A stretch of 64,000 nucleotides of DNA from positions 1 to 64,000 of the forward strand of contig NZ_JAGHMH010000029.1 in NCBI RefSeq assembly GCF_017741935.1, given 5' to 3'. Below the pieces are notes generated by a model that searched no databases, was not told where the DNA came from, and worked only from the letters and a program-made list of their open reading frames with translations. Numbering within the stretch: the first letter of the stretch is position 1; each line of letters opens with the position of its first letter. Position numbers and translations under genes: made by a program. Shown here piece after piece: positions 52,403-61,254 of this stretch. The DNA comes from Rhizobium sp. 16-449-1b (GTDB lineage Bacteria; Pseudomonadota; Alphaproteobacteria; Rhizobiales; Rhizobiaceae).

Positions 52403-52480
52403 CTAGCGCACGAAGAGAGCGAGCAGGATGATGATTGGCAGTGGAACGCCAAGAAGCCAAAGTAGAATGCCGCGACCCAT
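52403..52480 (-). CDS. Tiny membrane peptide of 25 residues
   Basis: The peptide begins MGRGILLWLLGVPLPIIILL and is one hydrophobic helix with a conserved Pro pair. I recall near-identical 25-residue peptides in other rhizobia. The ATG at 52480 has GGAG nine bases upstream. It sits between an EcfG promoter and the membrane protein gene at 52393, with nine bases between stop and next ATG, so the two form one operon. Confidence 0.75.
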   Translation of the reverse strand: MGRGILLWLLGVPLPIIILLALFVR

Positions 52481-52520
52481 GATGAAATCTCCGATTGAAA
52501 TTAGTAATTTGCGATCGTGT

Positions 52521-52545
52521 AACGTCGGTGTCGATCAAGAGTTCC
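52521..52545 (-). promoter_or_regulatory. EcfG-type promoter for small membrane operon
   Basis: Minus strand GGAAC (52545-52541) and GTT (52523-52521), 17-base spacing, 40 bases before the 25-residue gene. Confidence 0.8.
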
Positions 52546-52676
52546 GCAGCACGCGTTCTACGTTTCAAAGGGCCGGCAACTTGACCTCATTCCCCTGCGC
52601 GATATTCTCGAGATAGGTAAAAGAGCTCTTCCCCCGAGCCACATCCTACGGCGGTAGCGAAATATGTTCACTTCCC

Positions 52677-52701
52677 GGAACCAATCAGGATAGGTGGCGT
52701 T
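52677..52701 (+). promoter_or_regulatory. EcfG-type promoter for HWE kinase gene
   Basis: GGAAC (52677-52681) and CGTT (52698-52701) with 16 bases between. It overlaps the possible GTG start at 52694, ruling that start out if the promoter is used. Confidence 0.75.
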
Positions 52702-52786
52702 GTGGGTCGCTGGCCTCCCGTTTTATCTGTTCCGGGGTATCCGCATCGGATATGCTTTTAGGACGGCTCTCGAGGGGACTACGATT

Positions 52787-54946
52787 TTGAACCTAGACAT
52801 AGTGAACCTGCAATCGAACGATAATGTTGGGTTCGACGAAGCAGGCACGTTCGAGCAGCTTCAGAACCGCGAAATCTGGATGTCCGGCCAGAGACGAGCC
52901 TTCGCGTCCGCACTGAACGATGCTCCACTCAGCGAAACCCTCGGTATTTTAGTCCAAACAGCGACGGCTGCCCTGGGCGAAGGTGCACGGGCGGCATTCT
53001 TCCTTACCGGTCCCGACGGCGCGACTTTGCACCACATCGTCGGCATGCCGGACGACTACGCCTTGGTGGTCGACGGCTTGGCGGTTGGGCCTGAATCCCT
53101 AGCCTGCGGCCTGGCAGCGCATATCGGGAAAGCCGTTCTGACAGCGGATGTGTATCTCGACCCGCTGTGGAAGCCATGGATCTGGCTTGCCGACAAGTAT
53201 GAATATCGCGCGTGCTGGAGCTATCCCATCAACACGTCGGCGGGCCACTTCGTCGGCACGTTCTCGCTCTACTGGCCCGAGCCTCGCGACGCCGTGTCCT
53301 GCGACATCGAACGGGCGGCCCTGATCACGCAGACGGCCGGTATCATTATCTCCCGCTTCAACGAAGCCGCAGAGCGTCGGCGAGCCGAGCAGGCCCTGCT
53401 CGAGACGCAAAAGCAGCTTCAGGCCGAGCTCGCCGACAGTGAGTTGCTCCGCGAGATCAGCCTCGAGCTTGCAGGCGAAGACGGCGAGGAAGGCCTATAC
53501 CAGAAAGTCGTTGAAGCTGCCGCTAAGATCATGAAGTCCGACGTCTGCACGGTACAGCTTCTGCACCCGGAACGCGGCGCCGCTGGGGAACTACAGATGC
53601 TCGCCTCAACGGGGCTGGATGCGCATGGCATCGAATACTGGAAATGGGTGCGCGGCGATTCAGGCTGCACCTGCGGCGAAGTCCTTCGCACGGGGAAGCG
53701 GGCCATCGCCGATGACGTCGAGACCTGTTCGTTCATGGCCGGCACACCCGATCGCGACGTCCTCCTCGGCGGCGGCATCCGCGCCGGACAGACGACGCCA
53801 CTGATCACCCGCGACGGCAAGCTCGTCGGCATGATCTCGACGCACTGGGGCCAGCCTCATCGTCCGACGGAGCGTGAACTGCGCATGCTCGACATCATCG
53901 CCCGCCCGACCGCAGACCTCATCGAGCGGCGCCGAGCCTCGGAGACTCAACGGCTCCTGCTCAACGAATTGAACCATCGCGTTAAGAACACGCTCGCCGT
54001 GGTACAGGCAATGGCGACGCGAACTCTGGCACGCTCGCCAGATCCGAAGGTGTTCGCCAAGTCCTTCGGTGGCCGCGTCCAGTCGCTCGCCCGGATTCAC
54101 GATCTGCTCAGTGCCAAAAGCTGGCAAGGCGCCGATCTAAAGGATCTCATCCACGGACAGATTTCTGCTGGTGCTGCCGACGAGACGCGGCTTTCCGCAA
54201 CCGGGCCCGCCGTGCGTCTTAATCCACAAATGGCCCTCCACCTTGCCCTCGTCTTCCACGAACTCGGCACCAACGCGACGAAGTATGGTGCACTGTCTGT
54301 TGCTCAAGGCCGGGTCTCCATCGATTGGAGGATCGATGACTTCCTGCGCATCCGCTGGACCGAGCGAGGTGGACCTCGCGTCGGACCGGCCGCTTCCCAA
54401 GGGTTCGGCACCACCCTCATTTCCCAGAGCGTCCGTGGGCAGGGCGGTGAGGCCAACATGACCGCGTTGCCCGAAGGCATTATCTGGGACATCAAGCTGC
54501 CGTTCGCCGCACATTCGTCGGCACAGAAACCAAGTACAGCGGCGTCGGAGCAAAAAGTGACGTCCACGACCGATGACCACGATCTTAAAGGCCGCCGCGT
54601 TCTCGTGGTCGAAGACGAGCCAATGATCGGAATGGATATTGTCGCCTCACTTGAGGATGCCGGTGCGGAGGTCGAGGGACCGGTCGCAACAGTCGAGGAG
54701 GCCTGCAAGGTCATCCGGGAACGACACTTTGATGCCGCCCTCGTCGATGCCAACCTTCACGGTCGCCCGGTCGGCGACGTTGCCTCTGCACTCGTTGCAC
54801 AGGCCGTGCCGTTTGCCTTCGCCACCGGGTACGATAAGGACGGGCTGCCGGAGGCGTTTCGCGACCGCCCGATCCTCAGAAAGCCCGCGGCCCCGGAGAA
54901 GGTCGTCGATATGGTCGGGCAACTTATCGCCGCGGCGGCCGGATAG
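52787..54946 (+). CDS. GAF-GAF-HWE histidine kinase with FATGY-type receiver
   Basis: The 719-residue cytoplasmic kinase has two GAF domains (about 40-200 and 225-390), an HWE kinase core (LNELNHRVKNTLAVVQAMAT, FHELGTNATKYGALS) and a C-terminal receiver (VLVVEDEPMIGMDIV, ALVDANLHG, RKPA). The receiver contains PFAFATGYD, resembling the PFxFATG motif of FAT GUY receivers that act in alphaproteobacterial stress signalling. The start is inferred as the TTG at 52787, eight bases after GAGGGG, because the upstream GTG lies inside the promoter; GTG 52802 is another option. Confidence 0.88.
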   Translation: MNLDIVNLQSNDNVGFDEAGTFEQLQNREIWMSGQRRAFASALNDAPLSETLGILVQTATAALGEGARAAFFLTGPDGATLHHIVGMPDDYALVVDGLAVGPESLACGLAAHIGKAVLTADVYLDPLWKPWIWLADKYEYRACWSYPINTSAGHFVGTFSLYWPEPRDAVSCDIERAALITQTAGIIISRFNEAAERRRAEQALLETQKQLQAELADSELLREISLELAGEDGEEGLYQKVVEAAAKIMKSDVCTVQLLHPERGAAGELQMLASTGLDAHGIEYWKWVRGDSGCTCGEVLRTGKRAIADDVETCSFMAGTPDRDVLLGGGIRAGQTTPLITRDGKLVGMISTHWGQPHRPTERELRMLDIIARPTADLIERRRASETQRLLLNELNHRVKNTLAVVQAMATRTLARSPDPKVFAKSFGGRVQSLARIHDLLSAKSWQGADLKDLIHGQISAGAADETRLSATGPAVRLNPQMALHLALVFHELGTNATKYGALSVAQGRVSIDWRIDDFLRIRWTERGGPRVGPAASQGFGTTLISQSVRGQGGEANMTALPEGIIWDIKLPFAAHSSAQKPSTAASEQKVTSTTDDHDLKGRRVLVVEDEPMIGMDIVASLEDAGAEVEGPVATVEEACKVIRERHFDAALVDANLHGRPVGDVASALVAQAVPFAFATGYDKDGLPEAFRDRPILRKPAAPEKVVDMVGQLIAAAAG

Positions 54947-54972
54947 CGCTATCACGGGAAGTTCAGGCGGCT

Positions 54973-55322
54973 CTAGCCCTTTCGAAGACGCCCTCGATGA
55001 GAAATGGCCCTTCTTGCGATGGATGTACGACCGAACTCGGCGAAATGCATGACATTCCTGATAGGGAGAAATGACGGCTGTATGGGGCCAGACGGCTTGG
55101 CTGCCGTTGGAAAAGGAGAGCGTCGGCTGTCAAGTTGGCATGAAAATGCTTCCCGAACCAGTTAAGATTTTCCAACAAGCCGTCGAGCGGATGGCCAGAT
55201 GGAATTCCCTCACCGCGCCAAGGCCCGACGATATCGGTTATTAAGACCGAAGGTAGTGTTTGAAACCACACGACCGTCGAAATCTGCTTGCGATCCTGAT
55301 TATCTCCCATCGTTGTCGCCAT
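54973..55322 (-). pseudogene. GXWXG/DUF4334 protein gene, frameshifted and truncated
   Basis: From 55322 the frame encodes a GXWXG domain (GPWRGEGIPSGHPLDGLLEN, then WFGKHF and DALLFQRQPSRLAP). At the GGGG run 55084-55087 the family sequence moves to another frame: adding one base gives IQPSFLPIRNV and FAEFGRTSIARRAISHRGRL, then a stop at 54973. The C-terminal half of DUF4334 is missing. The start overlaps the end of the exonuclease gene by 23 bases. It is a decayed gene, unless the homopolymer is misread, and even then truncated. Confidence 0.75.
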
Positions 55323-56100
55323 TATTCGGCACGTCGATCTCGATTATCACCGGCGCATGGTCGCTTGTACCCACCCAGCCTCGCGGCTTGCGGCGGACGG
55401 TCGCCAACTTCAGAGAGGGCGATATGGCTGGACTGAGTAGGAAGTGATCAATACGTAGGCCAGCGTCTCGCTCGAACGAGTTTCTCCAGTATTTCCAAAA
55501 CGTGTAGATCCGCTCGTTAGGGTGTAACGTTCTAATCGCATCCGTCCAGCCCTTCGCGAGAAGCTTCGCATAGGCTTTGCGGACCTCTGGCCTGAAGAGC
55601 GCGTCGTCGCGCCATCGCTCTGGTTTATAGACGTCCAGGTCCGTGGGCATAACATTGAAATCGCCGACGAGTAGTGCAGGAACATCGAGGTCGAGCAATT
55701 CTCCGGCGTAGTTCTGCAATCGTCGGAACCAGCGAAGTTTATAATCATACTTAGGGCCGGGGGCTGGATTGCCGTTCGGTAGATATAGGCAGCCAAAGAG
55801 AATGCCATCAACTGCGGCTTCAATGTAGCGACTGTGGCTGTCATCTGGATCGCCCGGAAGACCTTTGCGTGTAAGGTGAGGTTTTTGACCTCTTGCAAGG
55901 ATGGCGACGCCGTTCCAACTCTTCTGGCCATGCCAGACCGCACCGTACCCGGCGCTTTCCAACTGCTGACGAGGAAACTTATCGTCCGTGGTCTTGAGCT
56001 CTTGAAGGCAGACAACGTCCGGTTTGTCCTCTTTCAGCCATCGAAGGAGGACGTTCAGGCGGCCGTTAATGCCGTTCACGTTGTAGGTAGCAATCCTCAT
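55300..56100 (-). CDS. xthA: Exodeoxyribonuclease III
   Basis: The 266-residue enzyme of the endonuclease/exonuclease/phosphatase fold cuts at abasic sites and trims 3' ends. It has RIATYNVNGINGRL, CLQELKTTDDKFP with the catalytic Glu, LVGDFNVMPTDLDVY, LRIDHFLLSP and GTSDHAPVIIEI with the catalytic Asp-His. The ATG at 56100 begins the family N-terminus. It is probably a second, non-housekeeping copy, but this cannot be shown from the window. Confidence 0.93.
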   Translation of the reverse strand: MRIATYNVNGINGRLNVLLRWLKEDKPDVVCLQELKTTDDKFPRQQLESAGYGAVWHGQKSWNGVAILARGQKPHLTRKGLPGDPDDSHSRYIEAAVDGILFGCLYLPNGNPAPGPKYDYKLRWFRRLQNYAGELLDLDVPALLVGDFNVMPTDLDVYKPERWRDDALFRPEVRKAYAKLLAKGWTDAIRTLHPNERIYTFWKYWRNSFERDAGLRIDHFLLSPAISPSLKLATVRRKPRGWVGTSDHAPVIIEIDVPNNGDNDGR

Positions 56101-56549
56101 TGCTAGAGATCCGGCTTTAGGACTGCCTTGCACGCTCTGCTTTTGACGGAGATTGTCAAGTCGCTGTCTTTGGACAACTCCGCAGGGACCGCAGCGGGCG
56201 ATCTTGGTGGGTTAGGCACTGGTCCCAACGACCAGGATACTTCGCAGTGATCAGGCTCGGTGGCGGTAGCGAGCGAAAGCTTTGCAGCGTCACAAATGAT
56301 TGCCCACTCAAGTTCGAGTGCAAACCGACCGACGTATCCGCCTGCCCTATGATGGCATGCGACTATGCTTGCAGTTCATAAACAAGAGGGAGTTAGGAGG
56401 ACACCTGCGACCCGCACTTATGAACTAAAGCGATAACTACATTCGAACAACAGCCTCTAATCCGCGTTATCCGGGATCCTATCTACCTTTAACGGATCAG
56501 AGGCCCTCAAGCTTTCGCTCCGCAATCGCGCCACCGGAAGGAGCGAATA
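56101..56549. other. Intergenic stretch upstream of pao operon
   Basis: These 450 bases between divergent genes should hold the promoters of xthA and the pao-like operon. No EcfG element and no molybdenum-cofactor riboswitch-like motif was recognised. The last bases (CGGAAGGAGCG) are the ribosome site of the first pao gene. Confidence 0.5.
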
Positions 56550-57188
56550 ATGTCCAACTTCAACCAACTGGAACTTTCTCGACGGGAGCTCCTTATATCG
56601 TCAGCCGCCACGGTTGTGGTCACGGGGACCGCGACAGGGAGCGTGGCCGCCCAATTATCTGGAGACGATATGAGATTTTCGACGCATGTGGCGTTCACCG
56701 TTAATGGCGACCGCCGGGAGCTGGAGGTCGACAACAGGACAACGCTTCTCGACGCTCTACGTGAGAACCTGCATCTGACGGGCACCAAGAAAGGCTGCGA
56801 CCACGGCCAGTGCGGTGCATGCACGGTGATGGTCGACGGCCAGCGGATTAACTCATGCCTCACGCTCGCCATTATGCACGAAGACTGCGAGATAACGACG
56901 ATCGAAGGACTGGGGCAGCCTGGCAACCTCCATCCAATGCAAGCGGCCTTCGTGAAGCATGACGGCTTCCAATGCGGGTACTGCACCCCCGGACAGATCT
57001 GTTCCTCCGTGGCGGTACTCCAGGAGATTAAGGCGAACATTCCGAGCCATGTCACCGGCGACCTGATAGAACCTGCGAAACTCACTGCTGCCGAAGTGCG
57101 CGAACGCATGAGCGGGAATATCTGTCGGTGCGGAGCCTACTCGAACATCCTGGAAGCCATTTCAGAAGTGGGAGGGATCGAAGCATGA
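56550..57188 (+). CDS. paoA: Aldehyde oxidoreductase 2Fe-2S subunit (PaoA-like)
   Basis: The 212-residue subunit has a twin-arginine signal (SRRELLISSAATVVVTG), so the complex is exported folded. A plant-type 2Fe-2S domain (CDHGQCGACTVMVDG, and Cys in NSCL) is followed by the helical 2Fe-2S domain (QCGYCTPGQI and NICRCGAYSNI). It passes electrons from the molybdenum centre to FAD. The operon order matches paoABC of Escherichia coli; the gene ends in an ATGA overlap with the next. Confidence 0.93.
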   Translation: MSNFNQLELSRRELLISSAATVVVTGTATGSVAAQLSGDDMRFSTHVAFTVNGDRRELEVDNRTTLLDALRENLHLTGTKKGCDHGQCGACTVMVDGQRINSCLTLAIMHEDCEITTIEGLGQPGNLHPMQAAFVKHDGFQCGYCTPGQICSSVAVLQEIKANIPSHVTGDLIEPAKLTAAEVRERMSGNICRCGAYSNILEAISEVGGIEA

Positions 57189-58135
57189 GAGCCTTCACCT
57201 ACGAACGCGCGACGACCATCGAAGCAGCAGCACAGGCTGTGGCCTCGAACCCGCAAGCGAAGTTCATCGCAGGCGGCACGAATCTTCTCGATTTGATGAA
57301 GCTTGAGATAGAGCGGCCAGCTCATCTGATCGATGTCAACGGTCTCGGCCTGGATACAATCGAGCCGACAAGCGATGGAGGCCTGAAGATCGGCGCACTG
57401 GTCCGCAATACTTCGTTGGCCGCCAATGAAACGGTGCGCCGGCACTATGGGCTGTTGTCGCGAGCGCTGGTGGCCGGCGCGTCCGGCCAGCTTCGCAACA
57501 AGGCGACAACGGCGGGCAACCTGCTTCAGCGCACGCGGTGCCCTTACTTCTACGACCGCAACCAGCCTTGCAACAAGCGCCAGCCCGGTAGCGGCTGTTC
57601 GGCGATCGGCGGCGTCACGCGACAGCTCGGCGTCGTAGGGGTTAGTGACGCCTGCATCGCGACTCACCCGAGCGACATGGCGGTCGCCATGCGTGTCCTC
57701 GACGCGGTGGTGGAGACGGTCAAGGCCGACGGTTCCAAGCGTTCGATCCCTATGGCGGACTTCCACCGACTCCCAGGAGAAACCCCTCATATCGAGACCG
57801 CCCTCGACCGAGGCGAATTCATCACCGCAGTCGTGTTGCCGCCGCCGGTCGGTGGCAAGCAAATCTATAAGAAGGTGAGGGACCGCGCGTCCTATGCGTT
57901 CGCTCTAGTATCCGTCGGGGCGATTATCCAGCCGGATGGCAAGGGCCGGGTCGCGGTTGGCGGCGTTGCGCACAAGCCTTGGCGGATCAATCACGCGGAC
58001 GCCGAACTTCAGAATGGTGCAACGGCCGCGGCATCTGTCCTTATGGCGGACGCTCGGCCGACGGAGCAGAACCGGTTCAAGGTCGACCTCGTTGAGCGCA
58101 CGCTCGGCGCCGTAATGGCACAGGCAAGGGGTTAA
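57185..58135 (+). CDS. paoB: Aldehyde oxidoreductase FAD/4Fe-4S subunit (PaoB-like)
   Basis: The 316-residue subunit has the FAD-binding AGGTNLLDLMKLEI and GNLLQRTRC regions. The segment CPYFYDRNQPCNKRQPGSGC carries the extra cysteines that bind a 4Fe-4S cluster in PaoB, not found in ordinary xanthine dehydrogenases. The CO-dehydrogenase-type C-terminal domain is complete. The start overlaps the PaoA stop in ATGA, and the next gene begins two bases after the stop. Confidence 0.93.
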   Translation: MRAFTYERATTIEAAAQAVASNPQAKFIAGGTNLLDLMKLEIERPAHLIDVNGLGLDTIEPTSDGGLKIGALVRNTSLAANETVRRHYGLLSRALVAGASGQLRNKATTAGNLLQRTRCPYFYDRNQPCNKRQPGSGCSAIGGVTRQLGVVGVSDACIATHPSDMAVAMRVLDAVVETVKADGSKRSIPMADFHRLPGETPHIETALDRGEFITAVVLPPPVGGKQIYKKVRDRASYAFALVSVGAIIQPDGKGRVAVGGVAHKPWRINHADAELQNGATAAASVLMADARPTEQNRFKVDLVERTLGAVMAQARG

Positions 58136-58137
58136 TT

Positions 58138-60336
58138 ATGCAGTTCGATAAGCCAGCGACTACAAACCCCATCGACCAGCTCAAGGTTGTCGGAAAGCCG
58201 ATCCACCGTATCGACGGCGAGCTAAAAACCACCGGCCGGGCGATGTACGCCTATGAATGGCACGAAAAGAACACGCCGTACGTTTACGGTTATCCCGTAG
58301 GTTCAGCCATCGCCAAGGGCCACGTGAAATCGATCGACGTCGCCGCAGCCAAGAAATCGCCCGGCGTTCTTGCCGTGGTGACTACGCTCGATGTCGGCGA
58401 TCGCGAAAAGGGCAAGTTCAACACCGCGAAGCTGTTCGGCGGTTCCGAGATCCAGCACTACCACCAAGCCGTCGCCGTGGTCGTTGCCGAGACCTTCGAA
58501 CAGGCCCGAGCCGCCGCCGGGCTGGTTAAGGTGGACTACGAGGCTGAGGACGGCACCTACGATCTCCGGGCCGCCATGCCGTCGGCGAAGAAGCCTGATG
58601 AATCGACCAAGCCTGAAACCGCGGTTGGCGACTTCGAGCGTACATTCAAGTCGGCAGAGGTTACGCTGAACCAGACCTACACCACGCCCGATCAATCGCA
58701 TTCGATGATGGAGCCGCACGCCTCCATCGCCGTGTGGGACGGTGACGAAGTGACCGTCTGGACGTCGAGCCAGATGATCGACTGGTGGCGCACCGATCTG
58801 GCAACGACACTTGGGGTCGACAAAGAGAAGGTGCATCTGATGTCGCCCTTCATTGGCGGGGGCTTCGGCGGCAAGCTCTTCCTGCGGGCCGACGCCGTAC
58901 TCGCCGCTTTCGGTTCGAAGGCAGCCGGCCGTCCAGTCAAAGTCGCTCTGCCGCGTCCGCTTATGCCAAACAACACCACCCATCGCCCGGCTACCATCCA
59001 GCGAATCCGCATCGGTGCGGGACGGGACGGAAAAATCACGGCGATTGGCCATGAGAGCTGGTCAGGCGACCTTGAAGGGGGCGGACCAGAGACGGCGGTC
59101 AACCAGACCCGGCTTCTGTATGCTGGGGCAAACCGGATGACGGCGATGCACCTCGCGACGCTCGATCTCCCGGAAGGCAATGCCATGCGCGCGCCAGGAG
59201 AGGCTCCCGGCCTCATGGCGCTGGAAATCGCCATCGATGAGATCGCCGAAAAGGTCGGCATGGACCCGATCCAGTTCCGTATCATTAACGACACGCAGGT
59301 CGACCCCGAAAACCCGGAACGTCCGTTCTCTATGCGCAACCTGATAGGCTGTCTCGAGCTCGGAGCGAAAAAGTTTGGCTGGAGCGAGCGACCAAAGGCG
59401 GCATCGCATAGAGACGGCGACTGGTTGATCGGCATGGGAGTGGCGGCGGCCTTTCGCGACAACCTCGTGGTGCCCTCCGGCGCGCGGGTAAAGCTTGGCA
59501 ACGATGGTGTTGTCACTGTCGAGACAGACATGACTGACATCGGCACCGGAAGCTACACAATCATCGCGCAGACGGCCGCCGAGATGATGGGCGTCGGTAT
59601 CGACAAGGTGGCCGTACAGCTCGGCGACTCCCGTTTCCCAGTGTCAGCAGGTTCCGGCGGGCAGTTCGGCGCAAACTCGTCGACCTCGGGCGTCTATGCA
59701 GCCTGCGTCAAGCTTCGTGAAGCGATTGCGGCGAAGTTGGGCTTCAACTCGGAAAATGCGGTGTTCGAAAACGGGGAGGTTCGCTCCGGCGACCGGTCAG
59801 TGCCACTTGCCGACGCGGCAGGCGATGAAGGCCTTGTCGGGGAAGATACCATGAAGTGGGGCGACCTAACCAAGACACATCAGCAGTCGACTTTCGGCGC
59901 CCATTTCGTGGAAGTCGGCGTCGACGCTTTCACGGGAGAGACGCGCGTCCGTCGGATGCTCGCCGTTTGTGCGGCTGGCCGCATCCTTAATCCGATCACC
60001 GCTCGCAGCCAGGTGATCGGGGCGATGACAATGGGAGCAGGCGGCGCGCTTTCCGAGGAGTTGGCCGTGGATACGCGTCGAGGTTTCTTCGTCAATCATG
60101 ATCTGGCCGGCTACGAGGTACCGGTTCACGCAGACATTCCCCATCAGGAAGTGATCTTCATGGATGAAGTCGATCCGATGTCTTCGCCAATGAAGGCGAA
60201 AGGTGTCGGCGAACTCGGCCTCTGCGGCGTTTCCGCAGCCATTGCGAATGCGATCTACAATGCGACCGGCATCCGCGTCAGGCACTACCCGATCACGCTC
60301 GACAAGCTGATCGGCGAACTGCCGGAGGTGGCCTAG
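58138..60336 (+). CDS. paoC: Aldehyde oxidoreductase molybdenum subunit (PaoC-like)
   Basis: The 732-residue subunit has the same length as Escherichia coli PaoC. It shows the cofactor-binding GGGFGGKLFLRADAVLAAF, AMRAPGEAPGLMALEIAID and GSGGQFGANSSTSG, and the catalytic Glu region KGVGELGLCGVS near the C-terminus. It should hold the molybdopterin cytosine dinucleotide form of the cofactor and oxidise aromatic or other aldehydes in the periplasm. It has no own signal peptide and would be carried by PaoA. Confidence 0.95.
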   Translation: MQFDKPATTNPIDQLKVVGKPIHRIDGELKTTGRAMYAYEWHEKNTPYVYGYPVGSAIAKGHVKSIDVAAAKKSPGVLAVVTTLDVGDREKGKFNTAKLFGGSEIQHYHQAVAVVVAETFEQARAAAGLVKVDYEAEDGTYDLRAAMPSAKKPDESTKPETAVGDFERTFKSAEVTLNQTYTTPDQSHSMMEPHASIAVWDGDEVTVWTSSQMIDWWRTDLATTLGVDKEKVHLMSPFIGGGFGGKLFLRADAVLAAFGSKAAGRPVKVALPRPLMPNNTTHRPATIQRIRIGAGRDGKITAIGHESWSGDLEGGGPETAVNQTRLLYAGANRMTAMHLATLDLPEGNAMRAPGEAPGLMALEIAIDEIAEKVGMDPIQFRIINDTQVDPENPERPFSMRNLIGCLELGAKKFGWSERPKAASHRDGDWLIGMGVAAAFRDNLVVPSGARVKLGNDGVVTVETDMTDIGTGSYTIIAQTAAEMMGVGIDKVAVQLGDSRFPVSAGSGGQFGANSSTSGVYAACVKLREAIAAKLGFNSENAVFENGEVRSGDRSVPLADAAGDEGLVGEDTMKWGDLTKTHQQSTFGAHFVEVGVDAFTGETRVRRMLAVCAAGRILNPITARSQVIGAMTMGAGGALSEELAVDTRRGFFVNHDLAGYEVPVHADIPHQEVIFMDEVDPMSSPMKAKGVGELGLCGVSAAIANAIYNATGIRVRHYPITLDKLIGELPEVA

Positions 60337-60345
60337 GAGGTCGCG

Positions 60346-61254
60346 ATGGACCAGATTGCGAATGTCATTCAGGTCCCCGTTCGCACGACTTTGACGGACG
60401 ATCCGGTTGAGATCCTGACGTTCGCCGCCGACGCCGTCGATAAGGGTGGCGCGGCACTCGCGACCCTCGTCGAAATCAGAGGCGGTGCCGCCCGCGCCCT
60501 TGGATCGCACGTGGCGATCTCAAGGGATGGCCGCTACTGCGGCTACGTGTCCGGCGGATGTATCGAAGCGGCTGTCGCTTCGGAGGCTGTGGCCGCCATT
60601 GCCGAAGGACGCGACCGCTTGGTCAGCTATGGCGACGGATCACCATTCTTCGACATCGTGCTGCCGTGCGGAGGTGGGATCACGGTCGCGATTCATGTAC
60701 TACTTGATAATCGAGCGATACGAACGACCATAGAGAGTCTCCGTCAGCGGCGGCCCGCTGCCCTTCGCTACTCGCCGACGCTGAGCCGCCTTACAGTAGA
60801 GAACGCTTTTACAAGGTCGGCATGGCACGGTGACGAATTCGTCAGCGTCTACCAGCCATGCACAAGGCTTCTGATCTCTGGGCGAAACCTGGAGGCGCAG
60901 GCGGTCGCGGCTGTTGCGCGCGCCTCCGGTTACGATGTGGTTTTGGATAGTCACGACACTAACATCTCTATCGATGACGCGACGGCAGTTGTGATCCTCC
61001 ATCATGACCTCGATGCCGAGGAGAATGTGCTGGAACGTGCGCTCAGCTCGGCTGCATTCTATGTCGGCGCGCTCGGCAGTACCCGCACGCACCGCCGCCG
61101 CGAAGAGCGCCTGCGACAGCATGGCTGGGCAAGGTCCGACGTCGACCGAATAAAGGCGCCTATCGGCTTCTTCGGACTGACAAGAGACGCTAGCTCGCTC
61201 GCCCTTTCGGTGCTAGCGGACGTCGCCGCCGCACGGCTTGCCGCGCGCCCATGA
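60346..61254 (+). CDS. XdhC/PaoD-type molybdoenzyme maturation factor
   Basis: The 302-residue protein has the XdhC N-terminal domain (ALGSHVAISRDGRYCGYVSG, GCIEAAV, PCGGG) and a C-terminal Rossmann domain (ALGSTRTHRRREERL, APIGFFGLTRDASSLALSVL). Such proteins bind the molybdenum cofactor and help its sulfuration and insertion. It follows paoC by nine bases after a GGAGG site and overlaps the mocA-like start in ATGA, so it is the fourth gene of the operon. Confidence 0.9.
   Translation: MDQIANVIQVPVRTTLTDDPVEILTFAADAVDKGGAALATLVEIRGGAARALGSHVAISRDGRYCGYVSGGCIEAAVASEAVAAIAEGRDRLVSYGDGSPFFDIVLPCGGGITVAIHVLLDNRAIRTTIESLRQRRPAALRYSPTLSRLTVENAFTRSAWHGDEFVSVYQPCTRLLISGRNLEAQAVAAVARASGYDVVLDSHDTNISIDDATAVVILHHDLDAEENVLERALSSAAFYVGALGSTRTHRRREERLRQHGWARSDVDRIKAPIGFFGLTRDASSLALSVLADVAAARLAARP

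Noticed and set aside
58303..59546. Minus-strand frames of 249 and 284 codons opposite paoC
   Set aside because: paoC is certain on the plus strand; these are antisense shadows.
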